This document shows positions 1 to 13,390 of a stretch of 64,000 nucleotides of DNA, in pieces. Within the stretch, counting starts at the first letter, position 1. The number at the start of each line of letters is the position of its first letter. The stretch comes from Embiotoca jacksoni. Taxonomy: Eukaryota; Chordata; Actinopteri; Embiotocidae. The stretch lies in contig JAKOON010000014.1 in assembly GCA_022577435.1 (NCBI GenBank), positions 1,745,847-1,809,846 on the forward strand, read 5' to 3'. Position numbers and translations under genes: made by a program. The notes beneath the pieces were generated by a model, which was not told where the DNA came from, did not search any database, and was given only the letters and a program-made list of their open reading frames with translations.

Positions 1-114
1 TGTGGTTCTCTGGAGTCCCAAAGCTTTAGAAATGGCTTTAGAACCTTTTCCAGACTGATAGATCTCAATTACTTTCTTTCTCATTTGTTCCTGAATTTCT
101 TTGGATCTCGGCAT
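1..114 (-). pseudogene. Tc1-like transposase, N-terminal 38 codons (cut by window edge)
   Basis: On the - strand an ATG at 114-112 opens a frame running to base 1 without a stop. It starts MPRSKEIQEQMRKK and continues through YQSGKGSKAISKALGL. This is the start of the helix-turn-helix (paired-like) DNA-binding domain of fish Tc1/mariner transposases. The catalytic DDE domain would lie left of the window, so I cannot say whether the gene is complete. The start codon is chosen because the terminal repeat and non-coding leader lie directly upstream (115-464). It is probably a defective fossil, like most fish Tc1 copies, but no break is visible in the part shown. Confidence 0.85.
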
Positions 115-464
115 GATGTCTATCTTTTGAGGATCTTTTGGTCTACTTCACTTTGTCAGGCAGGTCCTATTGAAGTGATTTCTTGATTGAGAACAGGTGT
201 GGCAGTAATCAGGCCTGGGTGTGGCTCGAGAAATTGAACCACAGTTAAGTTATGTTTTAACACTTTTTCACACAGGGCCATGTGGGTTTGGATTTTTTTT
301 CTCCCTTAATAATAAAAACCTTCATTTAAAAACTGCATTTTGTGTTTACTTGTGTTATCTTTGACTAATATATAAATTTGTTTGATGATCTGAAACATTT
401 AAGTGTGACAGACATGCAGAAAAATAAGAAATCAGGAAGGAGCAGACACTTTTTCACACCGCTG
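1..464 (-). mobile_element. Tc1/mariner element of IR/DR type, right-hand end
   Basis: The element end is taken as base 464, just before a TA dinucleotide (465-466), the usual target of this superfamily. The terminal sequence holds a 15-base stretch at 445-459 (gacactttttcacac). The same stretch, with one difference, recurs in direct orientation at 259-273. Two spaced direct repeats inside one terminal inverted repeat are the IR/DR arrangement of Sleeping Beauty-like fish transposons. The other end and most of the transposase lie outside the window. Confidence 0.82.
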
Positions 465-1849
465 TATTTAGGGACTTGAAGAGAAAAAGCAGTTGGTTAA
501 ATTCAGGGAAAGTTTTTGGTCTCAACTTCGCCTTTTTTCAAAATGTATGAAAATAATTCAGAAGATTTTTCAGCAGCTCTGACGACATTCGTTCAACAGG
601 CCGTGACCCTCCGTTTGTGTTGTCAGCGTCCTTCGCTTTCCACGCACAACCGTTGACCCCGAGCGGGGGCACATGAGGTCGTTGCGCCTTTAATCCCTCT
701 GGAAATAAAAACATTTTAAAATCACCGAAATCAGGGCAATCACAACAGCGCCTGTTGTCATAGCAACAGGCGGAAAAGCGTCAGACAACAAACGTGAACG
801 TTACTTCCTTCTAATTTACCTGAAAAACAAACACGGTGGCTTCAGCGCTGCCACGGAGTTATTTTAGCTTCCTGCTCTGTGTTTCGCTCCTCTTCCTCCT
901 CTTCCTCTTCTCGCTCCTCTTCCTCCCCCCGCTGACCCGTACCGAGCCGGTGTGTTTGTGAGAGTGTGTCTCTAACCTCACTCCCACACACTGGCACCAA
1001 ACAAAGATGCGTTCTCCATCATATTATGGAAAAGCAAAAAGAGACAGAGAGAGGCTGAGCAGAGAAAGAAACTCAGATTTTTTTATTCTGAATTTTAATA
1101 AAATTGTTACAACCCATAATATATATTCAGTCAGTATTAATGAGCCTAACTTTATTTTCCTTAAGATGTATGCGTTGACAACAAGATTTAAGCATACTTT
1201 AAATAATATCTCCACGAGCCTAAAAATGATCATTAAACATTAACGACGATGTACCGAGCGAGATTTGAATAAACATTTTGACAGATGAGTATTTGAATAA
1301 GGAAAACAAACAATAAGCACCGGAGCGACTGAGGAAGTGAGTGTCTGTCGGTGAACGTGCCGGATATTTAGCATCTGTTTGAGACAAACTAAAAACAGTC
1401 TAAATGTTGGATTTACATTCATCAGGTGGTCGGACACACAACTCATCATCTTGTCTGCCACATGCAGATGTTATGATGATGATGATGAAAAGCAGCTCTT
1501 TGCTAACATGAGTCATAAAACCTTAAGCTGAAGAGATGAGTTAGTTTTTAAGTCTTTAAAGCAAATATGGTACAATACAACTGGAATATATGTATATTAA
1601 ATTCATTTAACGCACAAAGAGTGAAACTTCAAACTTTTCAAATACCCATTATAAACTATCCTCTAATGTTTAATTTTACATTTCCTTTTGATGCAACACA
1701 CACTTTCCTGTAACTTTTACTATTGATTTATAATTAATTGACATGTTCATACATAACATGTTCAGCTGGATCTCTCCTACAGGACACAGCAGATCTGATG
1801 GTTGCAGTGCAGATACTTTAGTTGTTGTTTTGATCTTTGTTTGACCTCA

Positions 1850-2130
1850 TAATAATATTAATAATAATAATAAACTTTATTTGTATAATACATTTCATAG
1901 CTCAAAGTTCTTTACAGCGAGAAAAATGGCATGCAGTGTTTCACATAAAAAAAACGATGTGAAGGAATATTTAAAGATATAGAAAAGAAATAATGAAATG
2001 CATAAAGTTAAGCACCAGACAAAAAGTTCATAAAATAAAATCGAATTAAATAAAGCAGAATAAAGCCACATGCATTTTGAAGTGCAAAGTGCAGCTTCAG
2101 GAGTAGCTCGTTAAAGGCTAAAGTAAAGAA
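1850..2130 (-). repeat. L2-type LINE 3' tail fragment
   Basis: A short (AAT)n run is followed by aactttatttgtataatac and a stretch running to caaagttctttacag. This is the reverse complement of the conserved 3' end of fish L2-like elements (CTATATAAATAAAGTT plus a trinucleotide tail). The part from about 1930 is clearly similar to 57200-57430 (shared gcagtgtttcacat and atagaaaagaaataa). Confidence 0.6.
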
Positions 2131-2599
2131 GTGTACGAAGACATACTGTACCTTCCCTCATAACCTTTCTGCATTGTGTAGATGCAGTGTCAGGCCCTCC
2201 CTCGCAGTCTCCACCCCTCCTCCCCCTCCTCATTCATCGACTTTCAAACGCACCTTCCACACCCGATACAAGGGCACGCTCGGAGAGAGCGCTCATACGT
2301 ATGCTAAACCGAACTTGGTATTTATCTGCTGTTGTGCCGAGCCGACTCCCACAAGCTGGCTGTCAAGGGCAAGATGTTCTTCTTTGACGGAGGAGGGGGG
2401 AGGGGGGCTCCTTGATCTCCTGTGATCCCTCCCAGGCATCTTCGCCGGAGCTGCACCGCTTCATTATGACATAACCTCCACCAGGCAGCCTCCAAACAAC
2501 ATCGGGCCCCCCCCTTCAAAATATCACATCTGCCATCTCGGTCTGAATCCTCAGCGGTGGATTATGTTTGCGAGTGTGAGATGGAAAGCAGGAGAGGGT

Positions 2600-2640
2600 A
2601 AAGAGACAGGGAGGGAGGGGGGGGAGGGAGGGAGGGAGGA
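2600..2640 (+). repeat. G-rich GGGA repeat
   Basis: Runs of three to eight G separated by single A form a purine-only tract on the + strand. It could form a G-quadruplex in DNA or in the intronic RNA. Confidence 0.7.
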
Positions 2641-5229
2641 ATGCTTTGAAACTGGCTTCAGTTAGTCACAGAGGAGCCGGACTGTTGGTCATCCTTCTGT
2701 TCCACTTCATGTTCACTGAAAGCAGTTCTTCTGCCCTCCGTCGGCCACTTTATTCACGTTAATCCATTTTATTCAAGCTGATATGAGGCGAAGCGTGTGT
2801 TGCACCACTTTCTAGATTCTTTACAGCACCGCTGCAGGTGCTCACAAACACTGTGTTTGTGTTTTGTGTATTTAAAGGGCTGTGACACCGATTTAGGCCC
2901 AACCCAGTTGTCTCTTTTAGCAGCGCCCTCTACTGGTTAAGTTTTAAACCACCTGCTGCGTCAACAGTAGCCACAATTCTCCTAAATGAAGTATGAATAC
3001 ATTTGTCGGCGTCAGGAATTTGATTATTAGATTTATGGAAATGTACAGTATGATGACATACTATGATGCGTGTCTCAGAGAATCAGCTATTAATGCTCAC
3101 AAACAAGACTTTATTTAATCTACCCGAACCAGAAGCAGCTTTATGATTGAAGAGCTGCGCTTTCAGATTGCAAAAACATTCTTGAAAAAAAATCTGTTTA
3201 TTCACGTCATGGACCATTTTTTCATGTTATGTTGCTTCAGTTTGCAAAGCATTATTCCACCAATGTTTGGAGGGCCAGTTGGAGGGTTCAGGCGACCACT
3301 ACCTCCTCCATCCCGACAAGGAACGGGACACGCTACCCTATGAGGGGCACCTGCAGAACGGAGGGGGCGGGGCCAGGTGTTGTAAAACACCGGCCGGCAC
3401 AGAGACAAGCAGCAGAGGCTGAGTTTAGGCATCGCATCCTGAGTTTATTTTAGTCTCCAATGAGTCAGGCTCCAAAAAACGCTGGAGCTTACGTTACATT
3501 GCATACAAACACAATTAAGACCTCCCTGCTGGTAAACAACCACATCTGCCAAACTCCAGGAGTCACAACCGGAGCGTGCAGTTTGTTGTTTTACCGTTGC
3601 AAAGTCTCAAAAAGTCTCGCTGAGAGAAAATCAGCTATTTGTCCGCACGTAACAAAGCTCCAGAGGTCCGAGTGTGTTCACAGGCCGACTCCCTGCGATG
3701 AGTAAATGAATGTGTGTAAAGTCGATTGAGTGCTTCCTGACCCGCAGTTCCCAACAGTATCTAATATAAACAGTATATCCCAGAGTCCACCAGAAGACCA
3801 GTATCAGAGCATCGGGTTGGTCATTTTCACCGTTTACATCCGCGAAAAGACAAACGTACGATGCTTTACTACCAGACTTTGTTTTCTCTATTGTTACCAA
3901 CCAGAGTGCGGACAGATGGGGATGTTTCCGTGGAGCAATGACCTTTTTAATATGAATACTGCTGCGCTCCGTTCAAAGTCAGCCGTACTAAACGCCCAGC
4001 TGGTAGCTTGTAACTCAAACCGCCATATGTTTTAGGGAGAGATATTACATTACCAACATCTTATCAACAGCTTATATTATGTCAGTGACATTTACATAGT
4101 TTAGCTTTTTTTCATTGCATTAATATTCAAATTTAGCCAACTTAAAAAAATTTAAAAAAAAAACTTAAAAGTGACATGAGATATTTGACTTAACACATAC
4201 CCTTAATTCGTTTTTCAAATTTGGCATATTATCTTGAATTGTTCACCAGACATTGATGTTTCTTCTGTTAGCATTAACAAACATCTGTTTATGCTGATAT
4301 TCAAATTTATCTCCTTACGTCAACCAAATTCACCATTTGTGAGATTAACCTCGACCGCAAGACTCATTTTCACAGGTGCTGAACTGTTTGGCCTTGTGGC
4401 CTGAATAAAAGAGATGCAGTCATTCATCTAGTGACGCTAGAATAAACTGCAGTGTTTGACATATCGGGCTGCCTTATCGTCCTGTGTGTCCCTTTCATGT
4501 GGACATAAAGCCACAGGTCCACTTTCCTGATATGAGGTGCTCAAGCAAGGACAGTATCTGCTACTTCAAACACACACACCCACATGGTCACTTGTGTAAA
4601 AGTGCTAAGAAGGGCACTCGCACACAAACACTTGGCCGTGTGTCCTGTGGAGGAGGAGGAAGAGCTGCAGCTTCTGTAGCAGCGGGCGATCGGTCCGCCG
4701 AAGGCCGGCGAGGTCCAGGGTCGACAACCGCCTCACGAAAGCAAAATGTACGACGAGACACAGCCGCGGAGTATCGATGCGATCTCAGATCAGTTTGCAG
4801 TAATTGTATTAGTTTGATGTTGTGGTGCATATTTGATCCAATGTGGAATTAAAAACAAATGATTTCACATGTAATTTGAAGTGAAGTCGAACTGCAGGAA
4901 TATATGCAGCATGGTTTAGTCGGGAGTTCAATACAAAAAAAAATAAAACACGTGGGAGACTTCATGAAGACAGGAGAGGATTCAAGACTGGTACCCTCCT
5001 GTAGACTAGACAGCTGCCTCACTGGTGAGGAATTTACAACAATTATCCACGGAAAAAAACAGACAGCTAAGTGGTTCGGACGATTATCTGTGGAAACTGA
5101 TGTTTCTGGAGATGTCATTGCATGATGTCAACCGCAATTAATGGTTGCTGGACAAGAAGAGAAGCAATAAGAGTATAAAATTCAACTTCCAAAAAAATGT
5201 GAAAAGGAGCGTGCCAGCACATTCTTTAG

Positions 5230-5450
5230 ATATTAAATCAAAATATATATTGTTGGGATCAGATGGGGGTCCAGTTTCATGTACATGGAGGTGGTTTCTG
5301 GTGTTTTGTGCTAAAAGAAAAAATATCTCCCGGTCTCAAGAAACTTGGCAGGATAGGAATTTTTCCAACACAACAAAGATCCCAAAACACGCTGAAAGAA
5401 TCACACAAGAGGAGACTTGAATCCAATAGAACACCTTTGGATTACTACGA
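5230..5450 (+). mobile_element. degraded Tc1-like transposase fragment
   Basis: Three transposase landmarks appear in order. CATGGAGGTGG at about 5285 resembles the KHGGG segment. FQHNKDPKT (5363-5389) matches the conserved FQHDNDPKHT motif around the second catalytic aspartate. Sequence reading as DLNPIEHLW lies at about 5416-5445. The segment normally separating the last two (WPSQSP region) is mostly deleted and the frame is interrupted, so this is a non-functional relic. It sits on the opposite strand from the copy at the left edge. Confidence 0.72.
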
Positions 5451-5499
5451 AGTGGAAATTTGTTGGACTTTAAATGCACAGACCTTTCTCATTTACATG

Positions 5500-5945
5500 C
5501 TCGTGTCATGGTTCTGTTGTATTTCCTGTTTTACTTCGTAAACCCTCACTCGCCTGTGTTTTAGTATACTTCACTTGTTGCCCTTGTGTTTCCTGCCCTA
5601 ATTAGCTCAATTAGTTTCATCTGTCCCTCGTTGTCCTCCTCTCCCCGGTGTATTTAAGTCTGTGTGCTCACCTGCTCTCGGTGTCGGTTTGTCGTCTCTG
5701 TTCTTGAGTTCAGTTTCCCTCCTTCTCCACCTCATTGTTTCTCTTCTCTGGGTCGTGTTTAGTGTCTCCATCTCCCTGTTTTCTGTGTTTCTTTAGTTTC
5801 TCGGGCTGCCAACAGGCTGCTCCTCGTTATTCGTTTTCCCGTTAGGTTTTGAATCTGCAACCTTTTGTTCCAGCTCCCTCGGTTTGGTTTTTACTGTGTG
5901 GTTTTTTTTGTGTCAGGAACCTTATTTTGGGTTAAACCTGATCTT
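5500..5945 (+). repeat. LTR- or promoter-like retroelement fragment
   Basis: The sequence is T/C-rich with a TATA-like core (gtatttaagtctgtg at about 5649), preceded by caattagtttcatctgtccctc. It resembles LTR-like repeats common in fish genomes, but I could not identify both termini or a target-site duplication. It lies just after the Tc1 relic, so one could be inserted into the other. Confidence 0.4.
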
Positions 5946-8900
5946 ATGTTTTGAACTCCACCTGTGTAAATGTACTCACTGAAAATGAGCTGACAGGTTC
6001 CCCTTAAACAAAAAAAAGATGAATGTTGAAAGTAGGCAGAAGTGTGTCAACGTATATCCATGAAATCAAAAAGCAAAGTATTTAAAAAAAAAAATTGAAA
6101 TTAAAATACCACACTGGGCTTACTGCCATGACAGCCACCATATTGGAGATAATAACCATGTCTCTCTGCATCACACTAGTCTACTTTTGCATGTCTTTAA
6201 CAAGAAGGAAGTGTCAGATCATCTTCACATTTGAAAAGGGTATATCATGTTAATGTCAAGTGCAAACAGAAGGAGGGAGTCCGTCTGAAACGGGCCGCCT
6301 GAGATATACGGGCCTTTCAACTCACTCTCGGCTCTGAAGTTTTTAAGGAGCTCTTCACATTGTGCGTCTGTCGCTAAATATGAGAAGGCGTTTTGTTGAA
6401 TTTATAGTTCGGTTAAACGGAATCACAGCAACAGAAACCCCGATACGCTGCAGTGGTATCGTGTTCCCGATGCTAACGTGACGGGCTTCTTTTTAGAGAA
6501 GACATCGAACAACGCTTTGAACTTTTGCTAAAAGCTTGCTTCCTTAACCTAATGTACAATATTGATGCTAAAATATCTGAAGTTACATAAAGCCGGTGAG
6601 GTCATTTCAACAAAATGTATGGAGAGAAACCCGACAAATCCTCCTTTGAGCAGCACTTTGCGACAGTGGAAATGGAAAACTCTGGCTAGATTTGTAAAAA
6701 GAATAAGCAAACAACACCAGATATTTGTTTAATGTTTTGTGTTTGAGTCACAGGGTACGTTAGCACAACCTGACAGACAATATTACATTTGAGGTTTAGC
6801 GAGATAAGATCTCAAAGTGATCCGCATCGGGAACATCAGCGGTTACACGGCGTAATAATGGAATTCATCCTAAACAAATAGGATAGAAATAAGAATGTAA
6901 TAAATGAAAATGATATTAACATACACGTCGGGAATATCAACATTAATATGAGAAATGTTTTACTGGAAAAATCCAAACGTAGGGTGCTTTCTATAGAAAC
7001 AGACCTTATTAAAAAAGAAAAAAGAAAAATCATGCAAATCAGTGCAAATACATCCTCAGCTGAATCTCAGAACCGTGTCAGAGGAAGAAAAAGACCCTCT
7101 GAGTCTTAACAAGTCCAATATTCTGGATTTAGGCAGCGACTATGGTGCCAGGAAGCCCGAAGCTTCACCTAGAGTGGGGAGGAGGTTGGTTATGAGGGTG
7201 TAATTACCCCCGGCCCACCCCATCTCGCCCACTCTGACACCCGATAATAAAACTTTGATGTGTTCCTCTCAAAAAGTAGCAGCAGCCACTAATCACAAAT
7301 GATTGCAGCCACTTAGGCGAGGCACACTCATCATCTCCTGCTCTCTCTGGATGGGAGTCATCCTCGGCAAAGGCTGCAGAAGAAAAACTATTCAAATGAA
7401 ATGCAGCTAAAGAATGAAGATTAATCAAGAGAGAGGGGGCAACACAAAAGAGCAGGATGAATTGAAATGATGCAGTCAGCGGAGGTGAAAAAGAGGACGG
7501 GGGGAAAAAACAAAAAAAAGCCGGTAGGGGATGTACTGTCTGCAGCCCAATCCTCTTATGTTTTGTTTTAAAGTTTGATTTTAAGTCCGGTCCACTTCTA
7601 CCGTTTACTTCCAGGTACTATTCAGAGCAGAGATCCTGACAGTGTGATGGATGATAGCTTTTCGCACTCTGTTTGGAGACAACTGACCTTTTTTTTTTTC
7701 TATTTCACCTCCAACTGAATGCAATTTATGGCCTTTCATGATAACTCTAACACAGGAAATATATAGATTTTTCGCCAGTCAAGATGACCATCTCGTGCAT
7801 TAAGGAAGAAAATGTAGACAAGCTGCTGATTCACTTGTGACGACAATCGATTCTCGTGATCAGAAAAGCGCATATTCATGAGATCTTGCAATTTGCAATC
7901 ATGTAAATACTAATCAACTGTTAAAGGCTGATTTTTCTATGTGAAGCCTGCAGATTCATCAGAAAACCACCACTGGTCATGTGGCCTCTGCAGTTACAAC
8001 CGTGACACGCTGTAAATCCCCGCCCATGTGTTCGAAGTGTCCTTGAGCAACACACTAAAATTCTCCATCACCATCGGTGTCTGAGAGGCTTTTGAAAAGT
8101 ACTTTGTCCTGCTCAGGGTTGAAAACGTGCCATCTTCACACAGTCCATTTAATATTTAAATGTGTAAGTGCTGACTGGTAACTCGAGGTGGGCTTGTCCG
8201 TCATTCAATACTCGTGTAGCGTACGTTGAAAGAGCTCCTCGACTCCCGTGAAGCTAAACGTCTGCAGAGCGCCTTCGATAGAGCGATAAAATCCAGAGGA
8301 GAGCTGGAAAGCAGCGGTTCGCTGTTCAGTCCATTCGGCACGTAAATCCACACGTTTAGTTTACACTCTGCACTTATGTCACGCTGTTTACCGCTCCGAC
8401 AGTCATTGTCGACACTGAACTTGTTTTTCCTCTGGCGGTCCTTCTGTTTGTGTTTTTTTACTCGTTTTCATTCATTCGGAGTGAAGAGCGAATCATGTTC
8501 TCCGTACTATAAACATAAAAAGCACAGAGTGCTCGCAGCATGCGGGAGAACGGGCTTCATGGTGTTTGTCAGCAGTAATCAGAGAGGCCCGGGGACACGG
8601 CTCGCGATAACCAGAAGAGGGGAAAGTTGACAACCTTTCCGAGTCTCCTTGGCTGCACGTCAGGACGGCTCTCACTGTACCGGCTTATCGCCGCTGCCTT
8701 TAAATTAGCCTCGTCACCGTCAGCTGTGAAAAAAAAAAGGACACATCAGATAATTTACAGCCTTTCAAGAGTTTGAACAGACTTCTCTTATCCGCAGACC
8801 TGACTATCAACTACCTTTGTCCGGCATCTGCGATGTCCTTCTTGTGCTATCAGATATGACGGAACAAGAGAGGAAGAACAGGGCAGAGAGAGCATACAGC

Positions 8901-10799
8901 TAAAGGTCACCTCCCTGGGTTTTTTTTCTGCCCGGTACACAAAGAGAAGTGAAATAATGTCTGTATTGGACTTTTGCGTGCGATGTAACCATAAAATAAC
9001 CGTCTAACCGTCGTCTCCGTGCCACGACCGCTACGTGTTTATTTTTCCCTGACATGTACCACCGTGTTCAGTCCTGCTGCGTTCACCAGGCTGTTTTCCA
9101 TCACACTGTCCTTGTATCTCTTGGAGCCTGCAGTGTATGTCCCAAACCTTGAGCGTGGGAGAGGGACTGTGTCCTTGCCACGGCGCCTCAGTGCTTCTTT
9201 TCAACGCTTATTAGAAAGTATTTATTTATTCCGCTCATGCTTATGCCACAATGCCTGATTTAGAAGTGGCACATAAGAGGATTATGCCATCTTTGAAAAA
9301 TTATTTTATGAAATGGATTATATCTGATTGACGTGGGTTTCTCAAATTGTCGATGCACCAAACATTTCATTTAGATTTTTAATGGATGTTCCTCATCAAA
9401 CAGCAGACAAAGTTGTTTGGGATTTCACTGGCTAAGGCCTGGCAGTTACTGAAGACACGGGTGCAGTTTGTGTGCTTGTGGATTGGTTACAAAATAATCT
9501 TTAAAGAAAATTGACGACAAGAAATTTCCACAAAAAATGATTTAAAATGAAGCTGTTGGCAGCCAGTGACTAGTTGTTGTTGTTGCAGATGCGTTTCAGG
9601 GAATCTTTTGTGTTATTTTGTTAATTTCTCATGAACGCTCAATCACTAACATGATGATAACGTTTTGGTCCTCCAAATTAAATACACGTTATTTGTCCTT
9701 GAAAACAACACATATTGTTAAGGAAATTAGGAGTTGATGTGCCAAAGTTTTGTTGACCCATTCCTCCACCCCAACCTCCTGCCTGCATGGACTTTGTTGC
9801 TCTCCCATCATACAGTAATTACCGTGGCTTCCTGGGTGCTTTTGTCCGCTGACGTCTGTTGACTGAAAATATGACAAGCCGGACAGATACGTCGCTCACA
9901 GCTGGACAAAAAAAACATGAACAGTTGTTTACATCAAAGTGTAAACAGCTAAATGAAACACTTATAGTCAGAGAAACACAGTTGCAGCAAAAAATTATAT
10001 TTACTAAGATTGCAGTATGACGCTCGCTGGAGATTTTTTTACACACCAAAGCATTTTCCAAGAGTCTTGTTGAAATCTTTGAGACAGACAAGCATCCGAG
10101 AGAACACAAAACCATTTCATCAGTTGAGTTTTGCAGTTGCTTTGCATCTCTTCTTTAAAGTTTTGCCGACTCGCACGGCTTTCCCTCTTAAAGCTTACCC
10201 AACATCCTTCAGAATAAGAGTGAATGTTGAAACACCCGAACACCACAGGAAACTCAGGTTGTTGTATGGCAGAGATGAAATGATGCAGAAGGGTCAATAT
10301 TGAGCCCTCCGGCTACTTACTCCATCACAGTTTCATTTCCAATTCGGTACGGAAAAGTCGAGTTTTATACCGACGATACCATCTTCTACTTCATCTTGGT
10401 CGCTGCAGCTCGGGGCCTCCCAAAGCTTACAGTCTGGTCACCTACACACCTCTTTTATTGATTTCTGAATTATTCTAAACTCCCTTAAAGACCACGTGAA
10501 TGTATTTCCTACGAGCACAGTGTTATAAATATTTGGTTAGAGAGCAGATGCAGTCTCATGTTGAATATCTTTCTGAAATATTGAAAGATTATATTCCAAC
10601 CAGAACATCCTGTATCTCCTTAAAAATACAGAAAATACTTTGTGTCTTTTTTCCTGAATAACAGCAGTAAAAAAAAAAAAAAACCACGATGTCCCTTTAG
10701 AGCAGCTCTGCCTCTGAAAAACAGGTCAGACGTTTTTTTTGTTTTTTTTCAGTGCATCTGTGTACTCTAGCATCGGTGTGTTTGATTCTGGGAACATTT

Positions 10800-10990
10800 A
10801 ATTCAATTAAATAATTAGGATTAGAGTCTGACCTCTCATTTTAATGAGGGCTAACAAGGCTTTTGAATGAGCTACACTAATTAGGGGCATATTATTCATC
10901 TGCCACAAGAAGAGTTTCATTGTGCTCAGACAAAAGAATCTAATAGCAGCACTAATAGAACCAAGCATTTAAGTTTGTCTTTTTTCCCTT
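10800..10990. promoter_or_regulatory. candidate conserved intronic element
   Basis: This repeat-free AT-rich block holds several TAAT-core motifs (ttaaataattagg, actaattagggg, cattttaatgagg) of the kind bound by homeodomain proteins. The appearance is suggestive only; conservation cannot be tested from one sequence. Confidence 0.25.
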
Positions 10991-12559
10991 GTATCTTTTT
11001 AGTGCTGTATGCAGAGGAGCGAACAATTTGCATGAAAAATAACCTTCCTGGATGTTATATTGTCACATTGCTGTTTTAAATTGTTTTCTCTGGATTGTTT
11101 GTACTACCTCTGAGGTATTTGTTGTCGAATTGTGAGCCGGCTTCTTTCTGGCAGTAAAATCAAAGACACAGAGGAGTGGGGAGGTAGCAGCAGCATCATA
11201 TCTCTTGTACATCATGGCCACAGTGTTTTGTCTTGGGGATTTTTTTTTTTTAAGTAAAGAAGTGCATAGATGTTGAAATAGAATTTTTGGATGAAAATAT
11301 CTTTCCATATTTCTTCTGAGGTGGTCTCCATGCAGCCTGATGATAAACTACGTCTGATGTTCTGTTCTTAATGAGATGAATCAGTTTTGTTGATTAGCAT
11401 CGCTGTCGGTTTTTCCTTTGTTTTTGTTTTTTTTGTTATTTTTATCTTACCATGTCTACCTCGTAACATTAAAAGCAGATACTGTACAGCCATGCATCAG
11501 CCATCATCTTCTTCCTGTTTATCATCTGTAAAATCGAAATGTAGCCCGACGGTTTTTCCATCAATTAATGTCTATTTTGAGGTGTTCGGTGTCAGAAGTC
11601 TCCATGTTTAATGCTTTAAGCTTTTAAAAAAGAAAAAAGAAAAAGCCAGTGGATGAGTGCACTGATCTAAGAGAGAGCAGAGTGCAAAGAGCCCCGAGTT
11701 GCTGTCAATCAGACCAGAATTTATCAGCACATTGAAGGGGGGGATGGAGATGGGTAGGCTTTCATCTTAACCACATGTTGTCATTCCACATTACAGCTGA
11801 TAGAGTGTGCTTAGGTAGGTGGGCAAACAAGATGAAAGTGACTGCAGATGAGGAAGAGACAGGATTTATGGATTTATCCTGGATTCGTATAGGTCAACTG
11901 AAGGACATCCGAGGATGAGGTTCCTCTAAATACACACAACGTCGTCAGCAACAGGACGGATCCACTGAACTGCTTTTTTATTTCTATTTTTTTGGTGAAA
12001 CAAAAGGCGGTTATCAAAGTGTGAATTGTGTCTTTGATTTTTCCCTCCTTTGTTTTTCAGTGCTGAATACCGTTACGTCACTTGGCTCTGTGATTGATTG
12101 CTGACTAATTAGACACGGGAAGATTTTTTTCTCTCTGGAAAGTTTCTTTGAAGCAGGCTTGAAGTTGTGGAAAGCAGAAACGACTGGCAGCATATTTGTC
12201 CATAAATACTCTGAAAATGTATTTTACGAAACCAAACGTTCACCAAGAGGAAGCAGAAACGCCTGAATGGTTCTCGGTTAACGATAAGAGCTGCAAGAAA
12301 GACAAACACCAAACCTTCATTATTTTTATGATTATTTGTTTAAAGTAATAATAATAAAAAAAGGAATTGTCTCGTATATGATTCATAAACATTCCTAGAG
12401 AGTTTGATGCAACACAATGAACAGCTCCACAAGAGTAAAATACAACAAAAAAAAAATGTGTCTGCTATAGAATCGAATTAGCTAAAAATATACATGACTG
12501 GAAAGTAAATGCTACTAATTTTGTCACGTTTATGATCGTAGTATTGATGTGGGAGAAAA

Positions 12560-12940
12560 CAACATTGATTTTCTGATTAATTTAAGAGACAATTGACAGG
12601 AATATATACAAATATGTTGCTGTTTATTATATTAATGTGACAATAAACTAATCTTTGGTCATATGTAAGGCAAGAGTTGCAGATATTTCCAGGCTCTCTT
12701 TCTGCTTTTTGATGATTTTCTGCTTTTATAAGTCTTATGTGATAGTAAAACTGAATGTCTTGTGTTTTTGAGCATCGGTCATACAAAAGTAACTTAATTG
12801 CATTTTTTTATCTGTGAGAAAATTGTAATTGATTTATTAATTAAAAAATTTGTCTTTGACATTTCATGGTCCAAATGTTAATTAAGTAAATAATCAACAC
12901 AGAAATGAATGACAGAATTATTGTTAATTGCAGTTTTTGA
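12560..12940. repeat. old interspersed repeat (unclassified, fish)
   Basis: Pieces such as tatgtgatagtaaaactgaa and gaattattgttaattgcag resemble a repeat widespread in fish genomes. That repeat ends in AT-rich palindromic motifs (attaatcg types) and a gttgcag end. This copy is strongly diverged and its borders are uncertain. Confidence 0.45.
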
Positions 12941-13237
12941 CCTTTGGAAATCTTTGGCCACATCATGTGTGTGGGAATATGAAATAATGACATGACAGTC
13001 TGATAAACAGCAACAACAACACTGCATTATCTTTTTTTTTCTTTTTTCTTCAGTGCTGACTAATAATGAAACCAGCAGAATGTGATGATGTTTGACTTTT
13101 CCATTTTTGTTCTGCCCCGCTAAAATAGAAAAAAGGGTTGATTACAGTCTCCATCAACTTTTATCATCTGCTGTTCATGTGTCTCCACGTATGTAAATCT
13201 AAACGCTGTTGTGTTTGTGTGTGTTTTTGTCCCTCAG

Positions 13238-13390
13238 CTCTGAAAGACGCTCGCTTCCAGCTGGTGAACTTCTCAGACAACGAGCTGCGGGTGTCGCTGT
13301 CTAATGTCTCGCTGTCAGACGAGGGTCGATATGTTTGCCAGCTCTACACAGACCCCCCGCAGGAGGCCTACGCTGACATCACCGTGCTAA
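13238..13390 (+). CDS. cadm1: cadm1 exon: second half of Ig1 (V-type) domain
   Basis: This 153-base exon has phase 1 at both ends. The acceptor is ccctcag at 13231-13237, and the donor A|gtacgg puts the first intron base at 13391. It starts with the last two bases of a codon (nCT, Pro if the previous exon ends in C) and then reads LKDARFQLVNFSDNELRV and so on. DEGRYVCQLYTDPP holds the second disulfide cysteine of Ig1 and the usual D-x-G-x-Y-x-C motif. The sequons NFS and NVS match glycosylation sites known in mammalian CADM1 Ig1. In the family, Ig1 forms the trans-binding surface. The last base (A) joins TT of the next exon to give Ile where mammals have Val (VPP). The first half of Ig1 is not in the window, so at least 13.2 kb of intron precedes this exon. 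Confidence 0.95.

Larger units (their letters stand above)
1..13237 (+). other. cadm1 intron before the second-half Ig1 exon (3' part)
   Basis: No coding exon was found here. Besides the repeats listed separately, it holds a pyrimidine-rich patch (about 890-930), G-rich runs (2600-2640), and otherwise unremarkable AT-rich sequence. Short open frames exist on both strands, but none has a recognisable domain or flanking splice signals. Confidence 0.7.
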
